Shown: piece after piece, positions 1 through 8,993 of the stretch
Numbering within the stretch: position 1 is the first letter of the stretch
Layout: every line of letters starts with the position of its first letter
Program-made: the position numbers and the translations under genes
NCBI GenBank assembly: GCA_045627885.1
Contig: JAZQOM010000010.1
Coordinates: 1-9,208, forward strand
DNA: 9,208 nt
Origin: CALCTE01 sp045627885
GTDB lineage: Bacteria > Bacillota > Clostridia > Oscillospirales > CAG-272
Direction of reading: 5' to 3'
Notes under the pieces: model-generated
The model's database searches: none
What the model was told of the DNA's origin: nothing
The model's input: only the letters and a program-made list of their open reading frames with translations

Positions 1-148
1 GTACGTCAATCAGGGTTACGATGAGAACCGCTCCATTCAGGAAACTCTGGATCTGGGCTGGAAGCTTCTGTCCATTCTGCCCAAGTCGGAGCTCAAGAGA
101 ATCAAGCCCGAATTTTTGGACAAATACTATCCCGACAAAAAAGACTAA
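1..148 (+). CDS. ntpB: V-type ATP synthase subunit B, C-terminal fragment (cut by window start)
   Basis: The reading frame starting at base 2 is open for 48 codons and ends with TAA at 146-148. The translated tail contains ENRSIQETLDLGWKLLSILP, followed by a lysine-rich end that includes KYYP. I recognise this as the typical C-terminus of the non-catalytic B subunit of archaeal/vacuolar-type (A/V-type) rotary ATPases. In that complex B alternates with catalytic A subunits in the cytoplasmic V1 head, which couples ATP turnover to ion transport through the membrane sector. Most of the gene, including the nucleotide-binding region, lies before the window, so only the family match of the tail supports the call. 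Subunit D follows after 19 bases, the B-D order usual for these operons in Firmicutes. Confidence 0.9.
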   Translation, partial: YVNQGYDENRSIQETLDLGWKLLSILPKSELKRIKPEFLDKYYPDKKD

Positions 149-156
149 AAGGAACG

Positions 157-161
157 GGTGA
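157..161 (+). promoter_or_regulatory. Ribosome binding site supporting the TTG start of subunit D
   Basis: GGTGA matches the 3' half of the Shine-Dalgarno consensus (AAGGAGGTGA) and lies 6 bases before TTG at 168. A second purine run, AAAGG at 148-152, is further away. Spacing and protein conservation together favour the TTG start over ATG 198. Confidence 0.55.
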
Positions 162-167
162 CACGAA

Positions 168-812
168 TTGGCAGGAACAACGATAAATCCTACCCGAATG
201 GAGCTCAAAAAGCAAAAGGCGAAGCTCCTTACGGCGAGGCGCGGCCACAAGCTGCTTAAGGATAAGTGCGACGAGCTTGTAAAGCGTTTTCTCGAGATTG
301 TGAGAGAAAATAAAATACTGCGCACCGAGACGGAGCAAGAGCTTGAAAAAGTGTATTCCGGCTTTTCCGTCGCCGCCGCGACCATGACGCCCGAGATGCT
401 TACCGAAGCTCTGATGCTTCCGAAGATAAAGGCAAGCCTCGAAGTCGGCTACGAGAATGTAATGAGCGTAAATGTTCCCAAATTTTCCGTAAAGATAGAC
501 GGCTCGGACGAGGACAAATGCAATTACGGACTTGCGTTTACATCGGGAGAGCTTGACTCCGCAATAGCGGGACTTTCGGCACTGCTACCGAAGCTTATGG
601 AGCTTGCGGAAAAGGAGAAAGCGGCACAGCTACTTGCGGACGAGATAGAAAAGACGCGCCGCCGCGTCAATGCGCTCGAGTATGTAATGATACCGGAGAC
701 GGAAGCGAATATTAAGCGAATTTCGATGAAGCTTGAAGAAAACGAGCGCGGCACCATAACACGACTTATGAAGGTCAAGGATATGATGCTTCAGGCAAAG
801 TACAAGAATTAA
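168..812 (+). CDS. ntpD: V-type ATP synthase subunit D
   Basis: This is a 214-residue protein, the usual length for subunit D, the central rotor stalk of A/V-type ATPases. D forms a long antiparallel coiled coil inside the A3B3 head and transmits rotation to the membrane ring. The family signature is clear: NPTRMELKK at residues 7-15, TARRGHKLLKDK at 22-33, and the C-terminal helix EIEKTRRRVNALEYVMIPE at about 159-177. Long heptad-like charged stretches near both ends fit the coiled coil. The start chosen is TTG at 168. The next in-frame ATG (198) would remove the conserved NPTR motif, and GGTGA (157-161) sits 6 bases before the TTG. The gene lies 19 bases after subunit B. It is the last gene of its operon, because a strong terminator follows within 20 bases. 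It is cytoplasmic, with no signal peptide or membrane segment. Confidence 0.95.
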   Translation: MAGTTINPTRMELKKQKAKLLTARRGHKLLKDKCDELVKRFLEIVRENKILRTETEQELEKVYSGFSVAAATMTPEMLTEALMLPKIKASLEVGYENVMSVNVPKFSVKIDGSDEDKCNYGLAFTSGELDSAIAGLSALLPKLMELAEKEKAAQLLADEIEKTRRRVNALEYVMIPETEANIKRISMKLEENERGTITRLMKVKDMMLQAKYKN

Positions 813-831
813 AGGCGGAAAAATCCCGAAT

Positions 832-864
832 AAAACGGCTCCCATTTTTAATGGGAGCCGTTTT
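832..864. terminator. Bidirectional intrinsic terminator between convergent operons
   Basis: The arm AAAACGGCTCCCAT (832-845) is perfectly complementary to ATGGGAGCCGTTTT (851-864). One more T-A pair (846/850) leaves a 3-base loop. On the + strand the stem runs into TTTTT (861-865), after the subunit D stop. On the - strand it runs into TTTTATT (835-829), 24 bases after the GH13 stop codon. The hairpin can therefore end transcription in both directions, as expected between converging operons. Confidence 0.92.
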
Positions 865-888
865 TCAAATGTTTTGCTTTTAATAAAA

Positions 889-2733
889 TCATTCCCGCAC
901 AAATACAAATCCGCATTCGCTGAGATTTGCCGTGCCGTCGTTTATATCCGCATTGAGCGAGAACAAAATATTGCCGCTTATTTTCAAAGACAGATTGCCG
1001 TCCGCGCACAGATAAAGGCTTACCGATTCGTCTCCGAGCGTGCGCGTGAGCTTTATCGCGCTTATGCACGGCATAGTGACATTCAGATTGCCGCGCATTA
1101 GCGCGTCACTTGAAAGCCGCAGTTTTGCAAGCGATGCAAAATACCGAGCAAGTGACGAATTATCGGCTTTCTCCCAATCAAAGAATGTGCGGCAGAACGG
1201 GTCTTCAAAGCCCTCCGTGCCAATCTCGTCGCCGTAGTATATGCACGGCATACCCGGCAGGGCAAACTGAATCGCGGCGGCGGCTTTGAGTCGTATTTCC
1301 GCTTCCGCATAGGCGTCCGCACTCATTCTGTATGACGCTCTTGCGCTCTTATCCTCGGGAACGCTTTTCGCTCCGAGAAGTGTCAGAATTCTCGGCGTAT
1401 CGTGAGTCGAGAGCATATTCATAAGCGAAAGGAGCGCCGCTTTGGGATAGTTTTCCGCGATGCTCATTACGGATTGCCTGAAATCCTCTGCGCTTTGCTT
1501 TTTCGTGATGAGTCCGATTATCGCATTCTTGTACGGATAGTTCATCACGGAATCAAGCTCACCGTCCGTGAAATATTTTCGCCTTACGCCGTAGCTTATC
1601 TTGTTTGAGGCGTCCTCCCAGACTTCTCCAATCAGCAGAGAGTCGGGCTTCAGCGCCTTGAGCCTTGCTCTTAATCTTGCTATAAACTCATCGGGCAGCT
1701 CATCCGCCACATCGAGGCGGAAGCCGTCCGCGCCGAGCCTTAACCAATGCGCGACAACGCTGTCTTCTCCGTCGATAATATAGTCAAGATAGCTTCCGTC
1801 AAGCTCGTTTACACAGGGCAGAGTATCTATGCCCCACCACGAGGTATATTCGTCGGGATAGCGCTTAAAATCATACCAAGAGCGGTAAGGCGAGCATTCG
1901 TCATAATACGCGCCGTGCTCAAAGCGATGTTTTTTGTCAAAGTAAATGCTGTCCGAGCCCGTGTGCGAGAACACTCCGTCGAGAATAATTCTCATTCCGA
2001 GCGAGTGCGCTCTGTCGCAGAGCGCCGTAAAATCGCTTTCCGTGCCGAGCATTTCGTCTATTGCTTTGTAGTCCGCCGTGTCGTATCTGTGATTTGAATA
2101 TGCCTTGAATATCGGATTAAGATATATAACCGAAACTCCGAGCGACGCAAGATAGGGGAGCTTTTCGCATATTCCCGCAAGATTGCCGCCGAAGAAATCG
2201 CAGTTTTTTACTTCGCCGTTTTCGTCGGGCAGGTAATCGGGTATATCGCTTGTGCTTTCGTGAATTCTGTACGGCTCAAGCTTTCCCGCAAGCTCGGGAT
2301 TGCCGCATTTTGCAAAGCGGTCGGGGAATATCTGGTACATCACCCTGCCCGAATACCATTCTGGAACGCCGTAGGCTTTATTATAGCAGGTAAGCTGCCA
2401 CTTTTCTCCGTCCTCGATGTTTGTAAGGTCATAGCCGTACTTATACAGCGAGAACGCGCCGCTTTGCGTGTTTATGCGGAAGTAGTAGAAATATATTCCG
2501 GCTTTATCAATGCCGAAGCGGCAGGAATATACGCCGTAGCCGTCGTACCCGCCGCTTTTTTCCATATTTACGCGCAAATATTCGTCGCCGCCGTCAGCCT
2601 CGATTACAAGATTGCACGCGGTCACTCCGCAGCTTTCCGGAATATGTATGCTTATTTCGCATATTTCGTCTTCCGCAAGAGCGCCGAACGGCTTTTTGAA
2701 TGCCGCGCTTTTACTGTCGTAATGTATACGCAT
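889..2733 (-). CDS. GH13 family alpha-glucan hydrolase (neopullulanase/maltodextrin-type glycosidase)
   Basis: This is a 614-residue cytoplasmic glycoside hydrolase of family 13, with no signal peptide. Residues 1 to about 120 form a beta-rich N-terminal domain like the starch-binding or neopullulanase N-domains. The (beta/alpha)8 barrel then begins with MYQIFPDRF (132-140). Visible active-site regions are LDGVFSH (251-257), DGFRLDVADE (336-345) with nucleophile Asp341, LLIGEVWED (366-374) with acid/base Glu370, and STHDTPR (442-448) with the third carboxylate Asp445. GMPCIYYGDE (494-503) follows. A C-terminal beta domain ends the protein. All three catalytic acids are present. The likely role is hydrolysis of alpha-1,4 and possibly alpha-1,6 bonds in limit dextrins left by phosphorylase. 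Bond specificity (neopullulanase, pullulanase or alpha-amylase) cannot be decided from sequence alone. The ATG overlaps the glgP stop codon by one base (TAATG) without a clear Shine-Dalgarno site, which points to translational coupling. Confidence 0.88.
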   Translation of the reverse strand: MRIHYDSKSAAFKKPFGALAEDEICEISIHIPESCGVTACNLVIEADGGDEYLRVNMEKSGGYDGYGVYSCRFGIDKAGIYFYYFRINTQSGAFSLYKYGYDLTNIEDGEKWQLTCYNKAYGVPEWYSGRVMYQIFPDRFAKCGNPELAGKLEPYRIHESTSDIPDYLPDENGEVKNCDFFGGNLAGICEKLPYLASLGVSVIYLNPIFKAYSNHRYDTADYKAIDEMLGTESDFTALCDRAHSLGMRIILDGVFSHTGSDSIYFDKKHRFEHGAYYDECSPYRSWYDFKRYPDEYTSWWGIDTLPCVNELDGSYLDYIIDGEDSVVAHWLRLGADGFRLDVADELPDEFIARLRARLKALKPDSLLIGEVWEDASNKISYGVRRKYFTDGELDSVMNYPYKNAIIGLITKKQSAEDFRQSVMSIAENYPKAALLSLMNMLSTHDTPRILTLLGAKSVPEDKSARASYRMSADAYAEAEIRLKAAAAIQFALPGMPCIYYGDEIGTEGFEDPFCRTFFDWEKADNSSLARYFASLAKLRLSSDALMRGNLNVTMPCISAIKLTRTLGDESVSLYLCADGNLSLKISGNILFSLNADINDGTANLSECGFVFVRE

Positions 2734-5141
2734 TATTTTAAGTGCCAGATTCTGTCCGCGTATTCAAGCACTGCTCTGTCGGCAGAGAAGATGCCCGCTT
2801 TTGCGATGTTGACAAGTGACATCTTTGTAAACTTGTTTCTGTCGCAGTATGCGGCAGAAACCGCTTTCTGTGCACGGACATAGTCGGCAAAGTCAGCGAT
2901 TATCATATACTGGTCCGCCGTGCCGAATCTGCTCGAAAGCAAAGATGCGGCGATATCGTCGAACTTTCTTCCCAAAATACCCGATGTAAGCATCGAAATT
3001 ACCGCTTTGAGCTCGGGCATGGTATCCAAAAATTCATTTGGATTGTAGCCTCTGTTCCACAGAGCCTGAACCTCATCGGCGGTCATACCGAACAAGAACA
3101 TATTGTCGCGACCGACCTGCTCGAAAATTTCAACATTTGCGCCGTCAAGCGTTCCGAGAGTAACCGCGCCGTTTATCATAAGCTTCATATTTCCCGTACC
3201 GGAAGCCTCTTTGCCGGCTATGGAAATCTGCTCCGATATATCTGCGGCGGGAATAATCTTCTCCGCAACCGAAACCTTATAGTCCTCTATGAAGACGACT
3301 TTTATCTTTTCTCTTGCAACGGGGTCTGAGTTGATAAGCTCCGAAACGGCGACAATAAGGCTTATTATCTGCTTTGCAAGGTCGTATCCCGCCGAAGCCT
3401 TTGCGCCAAATATAAATGTTCTCGGCATAAAATCGTCGTTCGGATGTGCTTTTATCTCGTTATACATATAGAGAATCTGCAATACATTGAGGAGCTGACG
3501 CTTATACTCATGCAGACGCTTAATCTGAATATCGAAGAGCGAATCGGGATTTACATTTATACCGTTCTTTCTTGCGATGTAGTTTGCAAGAGCAACTTTG
3601 TTCTGATGCTTTATCTTGCGGAGATTCTCAAGAACCTCGGCGTCGTCCGAATACTTCAAGAGCTTTTCAAGCTCGAGCGCGTTTTTCTTAAAGCCGTCGC
3701 CTATCACCTCGGAAAGATAGTCCGAAAGCAGGGGATTTGACTGGCAGAGCCAACGCCTGTACGCGATGCCGTTTGTGACATTGGTAAATTTGTCGTTGCC
3801 GAGATTGTAGTAGTCGTTGAATATGCTGCTCTTGAGAATATCCGTGTGCAGCTTTGAAACGCCGTTTATCGTGTGGCAGCAGGCAAGGCAGAGATTTGCC
3901 ATTCTGACTTCGCCGTTTGCGACTACCGCCATATAGTTGATTTTTGCATAGTCGTTCGGATATGCCTTGTTGAGCCTGTCTATAAGCCTGCGGTTAATTT
4001 CGAGAACAATCGCATATATTCTCGGGAGCTGCTCGGAGAACAGCCATTCGCTCCAGCGCTCGAGAGCTTCGCTCATAACCGTATGGTTTGTGTAAGAAAG
4101 CGTGTTCTGCGTGATTTCCCACGCGTCGTCCCAGCCGTAGCCGTGCTCATCCATCAAAAGGCGCATAAGCTCTGGAACGCAGAGAGAGGGATGCGTGTCG
4201 TTTATGTGAATTGCAACCTTGTCTGCAAGATTGTCGAGCGTGCCGTACTTTTTGATGTGCTTTGCGAGAATGCTTTGAAGCGATGCCGAAACGAGAAGAT
4301 ATTGCTGCTTGAGTCTGAGCCTTTTGCCCTCGATGTGATTGTCGGCGGGGTAGAGGACTTTAGAAATTACTTCCGCCATCGTGTTCTGCTCGAGTGAGCG
4401 CACATAGTCGCCTCTCGAGAAGGCTCTCATATCAAAGCCGGGGAGCTGTGCGCTCCAAAGGATAAGCTTGTTGACCGCTTTGCAGTTATATCCCGAGATA
4501 TACATATCGTACGGAACTGCCATAACGCTCTGGTAACCGCTCTGCGATACTCTGAACTTTCCGTTGTCGTACCATTCGCTGACTGTTCCGCCGAATCTTA
4601 CCTCGTAGCTTTCGTCCTGTCTTTGACGGAGCCATACTTCGCCCATTTCAAGCCAGTTGTCGGGGAATTCCATCTGCCAGCCGTCAACTATCTTCTGCCT
4701 GAAAATGCCGAATTCGTATCTTATCGAAAATCCCGTTGCGGGGAGCTCATTTCCCGTAAGAGAGTCCATATAGCAAGATGCAAGACGCCCCAAGCCGCCG
4801 TTTCCGAGACCTGCGTCGGGGTCAAGGTCGTAGAGCTTTTCTATATCAAAGCCCTGGTCGGAAAGCACACTGCGGAACTTCTTTTCAAGTCCGAGATTAT
4901 AAAGATTATTGCGAAGCGATGTTCCGACCAAGAACTCCATTGACATATAGTAGACCTGTTTTTGTTCTTTTGCGGAATAGTCGTCCTTAAACGCTTTGCG
5001 CTTTATTGCGAGAATATCGCGAAGTACGGTGCATACAGCTTTGTACGCCTGCTTTTCCGTAGCGTCGGATATGTTGCAACCGAACATTCTGACTGACGCT
5101 CTGTCGAGTCTTTCGAGAATTTCTGTGTTTTTCATCTGCAT
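2733..5141 (-). CDS. glgP: Glycogen/maltodextrin phosphorylase (GT35)
   Basis: This 802-residue protein is full length for the glycogen/starch/alpha-glucan phosphorylase family. It uses pyridoxal phosphate and inorganic phosphate to release glucose-1-phosphate from non-reducing ends of alpha-1,4-glucan. Landmarks in order are YYMSMEFLVG (64-73), GLGNGGLGRLA (111-121), HINDTHP (312-318), NVTNGIAYRRWL (454-465), DIQIKRLHEYKRQLLN (537-552), and the cofactor site EASGTGNMK (645-653), where Lys653 should carry the PLP Schiff base. TLDGANVEI follows. It is cytoplasmic. The start is ATG at 5141, with AAGGA about 10 bases upstream; a second ATG two codons in is less well placed. It lies 31 bases after glgA, and its stop overlaps the next start. 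The released glucose-1-phosphate is also the substrate of GlgC in the same operon. The long N-terminal regulatory extension of animal enzymes is absent, as usual in bacteria. Confidence 0.96.
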   Translation of the reverse strand: MQMKNTEILERLDRASVRMFGCNISDATEKQAYKAVCTVLRDILAIKRKAFKDDYSAKEQKQVYYMSMEFLVGTSLRNNLYNLGLEKKFRSVLSDQGFDIEKLYDLDPDAGLGNGGLGRLASCYMDSLTGNELPATGFSIRYEFGIFRQKIVDGWQMEFPDNWLEMGEVWLRQRQDESYEVRFGGTVSEWYDNGKFRVSQSGYQSVMAVPYDMYISGYNCKAVNKLILWSAQLPGFDMRAFSRGDYVRSLEQNTMAEVISKVLYPADNHIEGKRLRLKQQYLLVSASLQSILAKHIKKYGTLDNLADKVAIHINDTHPSLCVPELMRLLMDEHGYGWDDAWEITQNTLSYTNHTVMSEALERWSEWLFSEQLPRIYAIVLEINRRLIDRLNKAYPNDYAKINYMAVVANGEVRMANLCLACCHTINGVSKLHTDILKSSIFNDYYNLGNDKFTNVTNGIAYRRWLCQSNPLLSDYLSEVIGDGFKKNALELEKLLKYSDDAEVLENLRKIKHQNKVALANYIARKNGINVNPDSLFDIQIKRLHEYKRQLLNVLQILYMYNEIKAHPNDDFMPRTFIFGAKASAGYDLAKQIISLIVAVSELINSDPVAREKIKVVFIEDYKVSVAEKIIPAADISEQISIAGKEASGTGNMKLMINGAVTLGTLDGANVEIFEQVGRDNMFLFGMTADEVQALWNRGYNPNEFLDTMPELKAVISMLTSGILGRKFDDIAASLLSSRFGTADQYMIIADFADYVRAQKAVSAAYCDRNKFTKMSLVNIAKAGIFSADRAVLEYADRIWHLK

Positions 5142-5172
5142 TTTGTAATAGTCCTTCCGTGTTATGCTGTAA

Positions 5173-6618
5173 TCAGTTTATGTTTTTTCCCGTTATATTG
5201 TTATACAGATTCATATATTCGGCAGTCTGCTTTTCCCACGACGAATCGCGCTCCATGGCGTTTTGTACGATTTTCGCCCAAGTCTGTTTGTCGCCGCCGT
5301 ATATTTCGAGAGCACGGCGCAACGCGCCGAGCATATCGTCCTTGTTAAAGCTCTGGAAAGTAAAGCCGACGCCCGTTTTGTTTGATATGTCAAAGGGCTC
5401 CACGGTGTCCTTAAGTCCGCCCGTCGCGTTGACAACGGGAATGCTGCCGTATTTCATCGCGATAAGCTGTGAAAGACCGCAGGGCTCACTCTTTGAGGGC
5501 ATAAGGTAAATATCGCTTGCCGCGTATATCTGCGATGCGAGAGCTCCGTTGAAGCAGAGATTTACCGAGAGCTTGCTTCTGTTTGCGTCGGCGCAGTTTT
5601 TGAGTGTGTATTCGTAATTTCTGTCGCCCGTGCCGATAATGACTATCTGCACATCCCAACCCATAAGCTCATATATCGCAGAGCATAACAGGTCGGCGCC
5701 CTTGTGCGCCACAAGCCTTGATACCATAGCGATAAGCGGAACATCGGGGCGAACATCAAGCCCAAGCTCCTTTTGCAGAACTGCTTTGTTTTCCGCTTTC
5801 TTTTTTGCGTAATCCGCGATGCCGTAATTTGCGGCAAGAGCCTTGTCGAATTCGGGATTAAACTGTTCGGTATCTATACCGTTCACTATTCCCGAGAGCT
5901 TAAAGCCGTGTTCGCAGATAACCGGAGCGAGTCCGTGTGCGTAGTACGGATATTTAATCTCTTCGGCGTATGTGCGTGACACCGTCGTAAGAGCGTCCGT
6001 TGTGAGTATTGCACCCTTCATAAAGTTTACGCATCCGTCGTATGTAAGAGTGCTTGTATATCTTTCCGGAAGACCGAGAGTATCGCAGAGGAAGTACGGC
6101 TCGGCTTTTCCCTGATATTCTATGTTGTGAATGGTAAATACTGTTTTCGCATCACCGAGAACTTCCTGATAGAATGCCCTCAAGAAAATCGGCACAAGAG
6201 CCGTCTGCCAGTCGTTGCAGTGGATTATGTCGGGCTTTATTCCGAGCTGTACCATGGCTTCGAGCACTGCCTTTGAAAAATAAGCAAAGCGCTCTCCGTC
6301 ATCAAAATAGCCGTAGCAGTTTTCTCTTGCGAAGTAGTATTCGTTGTCGATAAAAAATATCTTCAACTTTCTCGAGCGGCTTTTGTATTTGAAGACGCCG
6401 ACATATTGGCTTCTCCACGAAAGATTTGTGTAAAAGCTCGATACAAATTCGGTTTTGATGCTTTCATTTTGCTTAATTTTGTTGTAGTAGGGGATAAAAA
6501 CGCATACTTCGTTTCCCGTGTATTTTGCAAGAGAAGCAGGGAGAGCCTGGGCGACATCACCCAGGCCTCCTGTTTTTATAAAAGGTGCGGCTTCACTTGC
6601 AGTGAAGACAATTCTCAT
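5173..6618 (-). CDS. glgA: Glycogen synthase, ADP-glucose type (GT5)
   Basis: This 481-residue glycosyltransferase (family GT5, GT-B fold) moves glucose from ADP-glucose to the non-reducing end of a growing alpha-1,4-glucan. The N-terminal domain opens with KTGGLGDV (15-22); Lys15 is the ADP-glucose-binding lysine known from E. coli GlgA. HCNDWQTA (133-140) and HNIEYQG (164-170) follow. The C-terminal nucleotide-binding domain shows GIVNGID (243-249), RLVAHKG (301-307) and SEPCGLSQ (377-384) with the conserved Glu378. Length matches bacterial GlgA (about 475-490). The start ATG (6618-6616) overlaps the glgD stop as ATGA, and AAGGAG sits 7 bases upstream inside glgD, so the start is secure and probably translationally coupled. 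The protein is cytoplasmic and works directly downstream of the GlgC/GlgD reaction. Confidence 0.97.
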   Translation of the reverse strand: MRIVFTASEAAPFIKTGGLGDVAQALPASLAKYTGNEVCVFIPYYNKIKQNESIKTEFVSSFYTNLSWRSQYVGVFKYKSRSRKLKIFFIDNEYYFARENCYGYFDDGERFAYFSKAVLEAMVQLGIKPDIIHCNDWQTALVPIFLRAFYQEVLGDAKTVFTIHNIEYQGKAEPYFLCDTLGLPERYTSTLTYDGCVNFMKGAILTTDALTTVSRTYAEEIKYPYYAHGLAPVICEHGFKLSGIVNGIDTEQFNPEFDKALAANYGIADYAKKKAENKAVLQKELGLDVRPDVPLIAMVSRLVAHKGADLLCSAIYELMGWDVQIVIIGTGDRNYEYTLKNCADANRSKLSVNLCFNGALASQIYAASDIYLMPSKSEPCGLSQLIAMKYGSIPVVNATGGLKDTVEPFDISNKTGVGFTFQSFNKDDMLGALRRALEIYGGDKQTWAKIVQNAMERDSSWEKQTAEYMNLYNNITGKNIN

Positions 6619-7727
6619 ACAGTTTCTCCTTTTCCGACGATGACACAGTGCTCCGGAGTGCCGCGCAATACAGCGCCGTCGCTTATGGTTACATTTTTAT
6701 CAAGTATAACGCATTCAAGCTTTGCGCCCTTGCCGATTTTTGTGCCCTGCATCACGATACAACCCTTAACCTCGGCGTCCTTTCCGACGCTGACGCTTCG
6801 GAACAGAATGCTGTTTTCGACTTTGCCGTGCAGCATACATCCGTCCGCCACGATGCAGTTTGATACCTCCGAGCCTTCTCCGTAATATGTAGGAGGCTCG
6901 TCACGCACTTTAGTATACACCGGTCTTTCGGTTTTGAAAAGACCTTTTCGGACATTTTTGTCAAAAAGATTCATATTATTTGCATAATATGAGCGAATAT
7001 TCTCATTTCTCAATACAATATCGTCAAATTGATATACTTCGATGTTTATGTTGCCCTCGTTGAACTTCTTTTGCAGGAAGTCTCTTTCGAGGTGAACATA
7101 ACCCTTTTGATACGATTCGTTAATCGAATCCACAAGGAGCTTTCTCGAGAAAATGAAATATCCCATTCCGGTAAGAGCGTTTTTGCTCGCCGGAGCGTCA
7201 ATCAAAAGCTCCGTGGGCTTGCCGCGCTTTGTCTTTATTACAAGCGGATGGCGACGGTTGTCTTTCGGCTCTTCGTTTGCGACAATGGTCACATCTGCGC
7301 CCGATTTTATGTGCTTTTCAATGGCGGGACGCAAATCAATATTGCAAAGCACCGTCGAATCCGATACAACAACATAGTCGTATGTGTCGTTGTCGATAAA
7401 AGAAACCGCCGAATAAAGCGCTTCGAGCTTGCCCTTGTATACGCCGTTCATATTTCCGCTTGCAAAGGGAGGCAGAATAACAAGTCCCTCGTTCTTTCTG
7501 GAAAGGTCCCAGTCACTTGCTGTGCCGAGATGGTCCATAAGAGAGCGGTAGTTGTGCTTGGTTATGATGCCGATATTGTAAATACCGGAGTTGGACATAT
7601 TCGAGAGTACAAAGTCAATCTGGCGGTAACGACCTCCGAAGGGGAGAGAAGCGACTGTTCTGTGATTGGTAAGCGCGCCGAGAGAACTGTCGTAAATGTT
7701 CGAAAAAATAACGCCCATCGTTTTCAT
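6615..7727 (-). CDS. glgD: GlgD, non-catalytic-type subunit of glucose-1-phosphate adenylyltransferase
   Basis: This is a GlgC-like protein of 370 residues from the preferred ATG at 7727 (374 from GTG at 7739). It has an N-terminal nucleotidyltransferase fold and a C-terminal left-handed beta-helix with hexapeptide-like repeats from about residue 280. It keeps the family segment LPFGGRYRQIDFVLSN (about 28-43). The GGxGxRL nucleotide loop seen in the neighbouring GlgC is missing: the equivalent stretch reads LGALTNHRT. The catalytic GDH is replaced by SDS (about 122-124). This is the normal pattern of GlgD, which in Bacillus-type systems pairs with GlgC and raises or modifies its activity. The start was chosen because an AGGGAGGGTGA run (7746-7736) fits ATG 7727, whereas it would touch GTG 7739 or lie 3 bases from ATG 7736. 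glgC ends 18 bases upstream, and glgA overlaps the stop by 4 bases. Confidence 0.94.
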   Translation of the reverse strand: MKTMGVIFSNIYDSSLGALTNHRTVASLPFGGRYRQIDFVLSNMSNSGIYNIGIITKHNYRSLMDHLGTASDWDLSRKNEGLVILPPFASGNMNGVYKGKLEALYSAVSFIDNDTYDYVVVSDSTVLCNIDLRPAIEKHIKSGADVTIVANEEPKDNRRHPLVIKTKRGKPTELLIDAPASKNALTGMGYFIFSRKLLVDSINESYQKGYVHLERDFLQKKFNEGNINIEVYQFDDIVLRNENIRSYYANNMNLFDKNVRKGLFKTERPVYTKVRDEPPTYYGEGSEVSNCIVADGCMLHGKVENSILFRSVSVGKDAEVKGCIVMQGTKIGKGAKLECVILDKNVTISDGAVLRGTPEHCVIVGKGETV

Positions 7728-7735
7728 ATTGCTCA

Positions 7736-7745
7736 TCACCCTCCC

Positions 7746-7746
<1 letters not shown>
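7736..7746 (-). promoter_or_regulatory. Ribosome binding site of glgD overlapping the end of glgC
   Basis: The purine run AGGGAGGGTGA begins in the glgC stop codon (TAA, 7748-7746). Its GGTGAT end (7740-7735) lies 7 bases before ATG 7727, a normal spacing. The alternative GTG at 7739 and ATG at 7736 fall within or against this run, so they are weaker starts. The overlap with the glgC stop suggests coupled translation of the two subunits. Confidence 0.6.
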
Positions 7747-8939
<1,193 letters not shown>

Positions 8940-8952
8940 ATTATGTATTTAT

Positions 8953-8958
8953 CCTCCT
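8953..8958 (-). promoter_or_regulatory. Ribosome binding site of glgC with long spacing
   Basis: AGGAGG is a full core Shine-Dalgarno sequence, but 13 bases (A/T only except one C) separate it from ATG 8939. No other in-frame start lies closer, and the conserved N-terminus (KKDCIAMLLAGG) agrees with this ATG. The site is strong, with spacing longer than the usual 5-10. Confidence 0.7.
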
Positions 8959-8965
8959 GCTTGTA

Positions 8966-8988
8966 TTTTTACCTTTGATTACACCAGA
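8966..8988. repeat. 23-bp direct repeat, copy 1 (glgC-proximal)
   Basis: This is an exact 23-base copy, beginning TTTTTACCTTTG and ending ACACCAGA on the + strand, of the sequence at 9132-9154. Both are preceded by a GTA followed by an A/T stretch. The two copies are 166 bases apart and border a long inverted repeat. The copy nearest glgC lies immediately before its ribosome binding site. Confidence 0.9.
8978..8986 (-). promoter_or_regulatory. Possible extended -10 promoter element for the glg operon
   Basis: Read toward glgC, the sequence TGGTGTAAT contains TGTAAT (5 of 6 to TATAAT) with a TG one base upstream, the form of an extended -10 site. Transcription would begin near 8971, giving a leader of about 30 bases that contains the AGGAGG site. 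No good -35 is seen 16-18 bases upstream (TTCTCG or TTTCTC). The same element occurs in the second direct-repeat copy near 9144-9152, with TTATCA 17 bases upstream. This is inference from motif and position only. Confidence 0.35.
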
Positions 8989-8993
8989 TATGA

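Noticed and set aside
2260..2883. 207-codon open frame on the + strand
   Set aside because: It lies opposite the GH13 and glgP coding sequence, has no recognisable family features, and is explained by codon bias of the - strand genes.
3873..4397. 174-codon open frame on the + strand
   Set aside because: It is antisense to conserved glgP sequence, including the HINDTHP region, with no supporting motif.
5142..5172. Possible promoter or terminator in the glgA-glgP gap
   Set aside because: The 31 bases contain the glgP ribosome binding site but no hairpin and no convincing -10/-35 pair, so it is treated as an ordinary intra-operon gap.
6545..6566. Hairpin GCCTGGG/CCCAGGC inside glgA
   Set aside because: It falls in the codons for the conserved GLGDVAQA motif and has no T run after it, so it is most likely a by-product of coding constraint.
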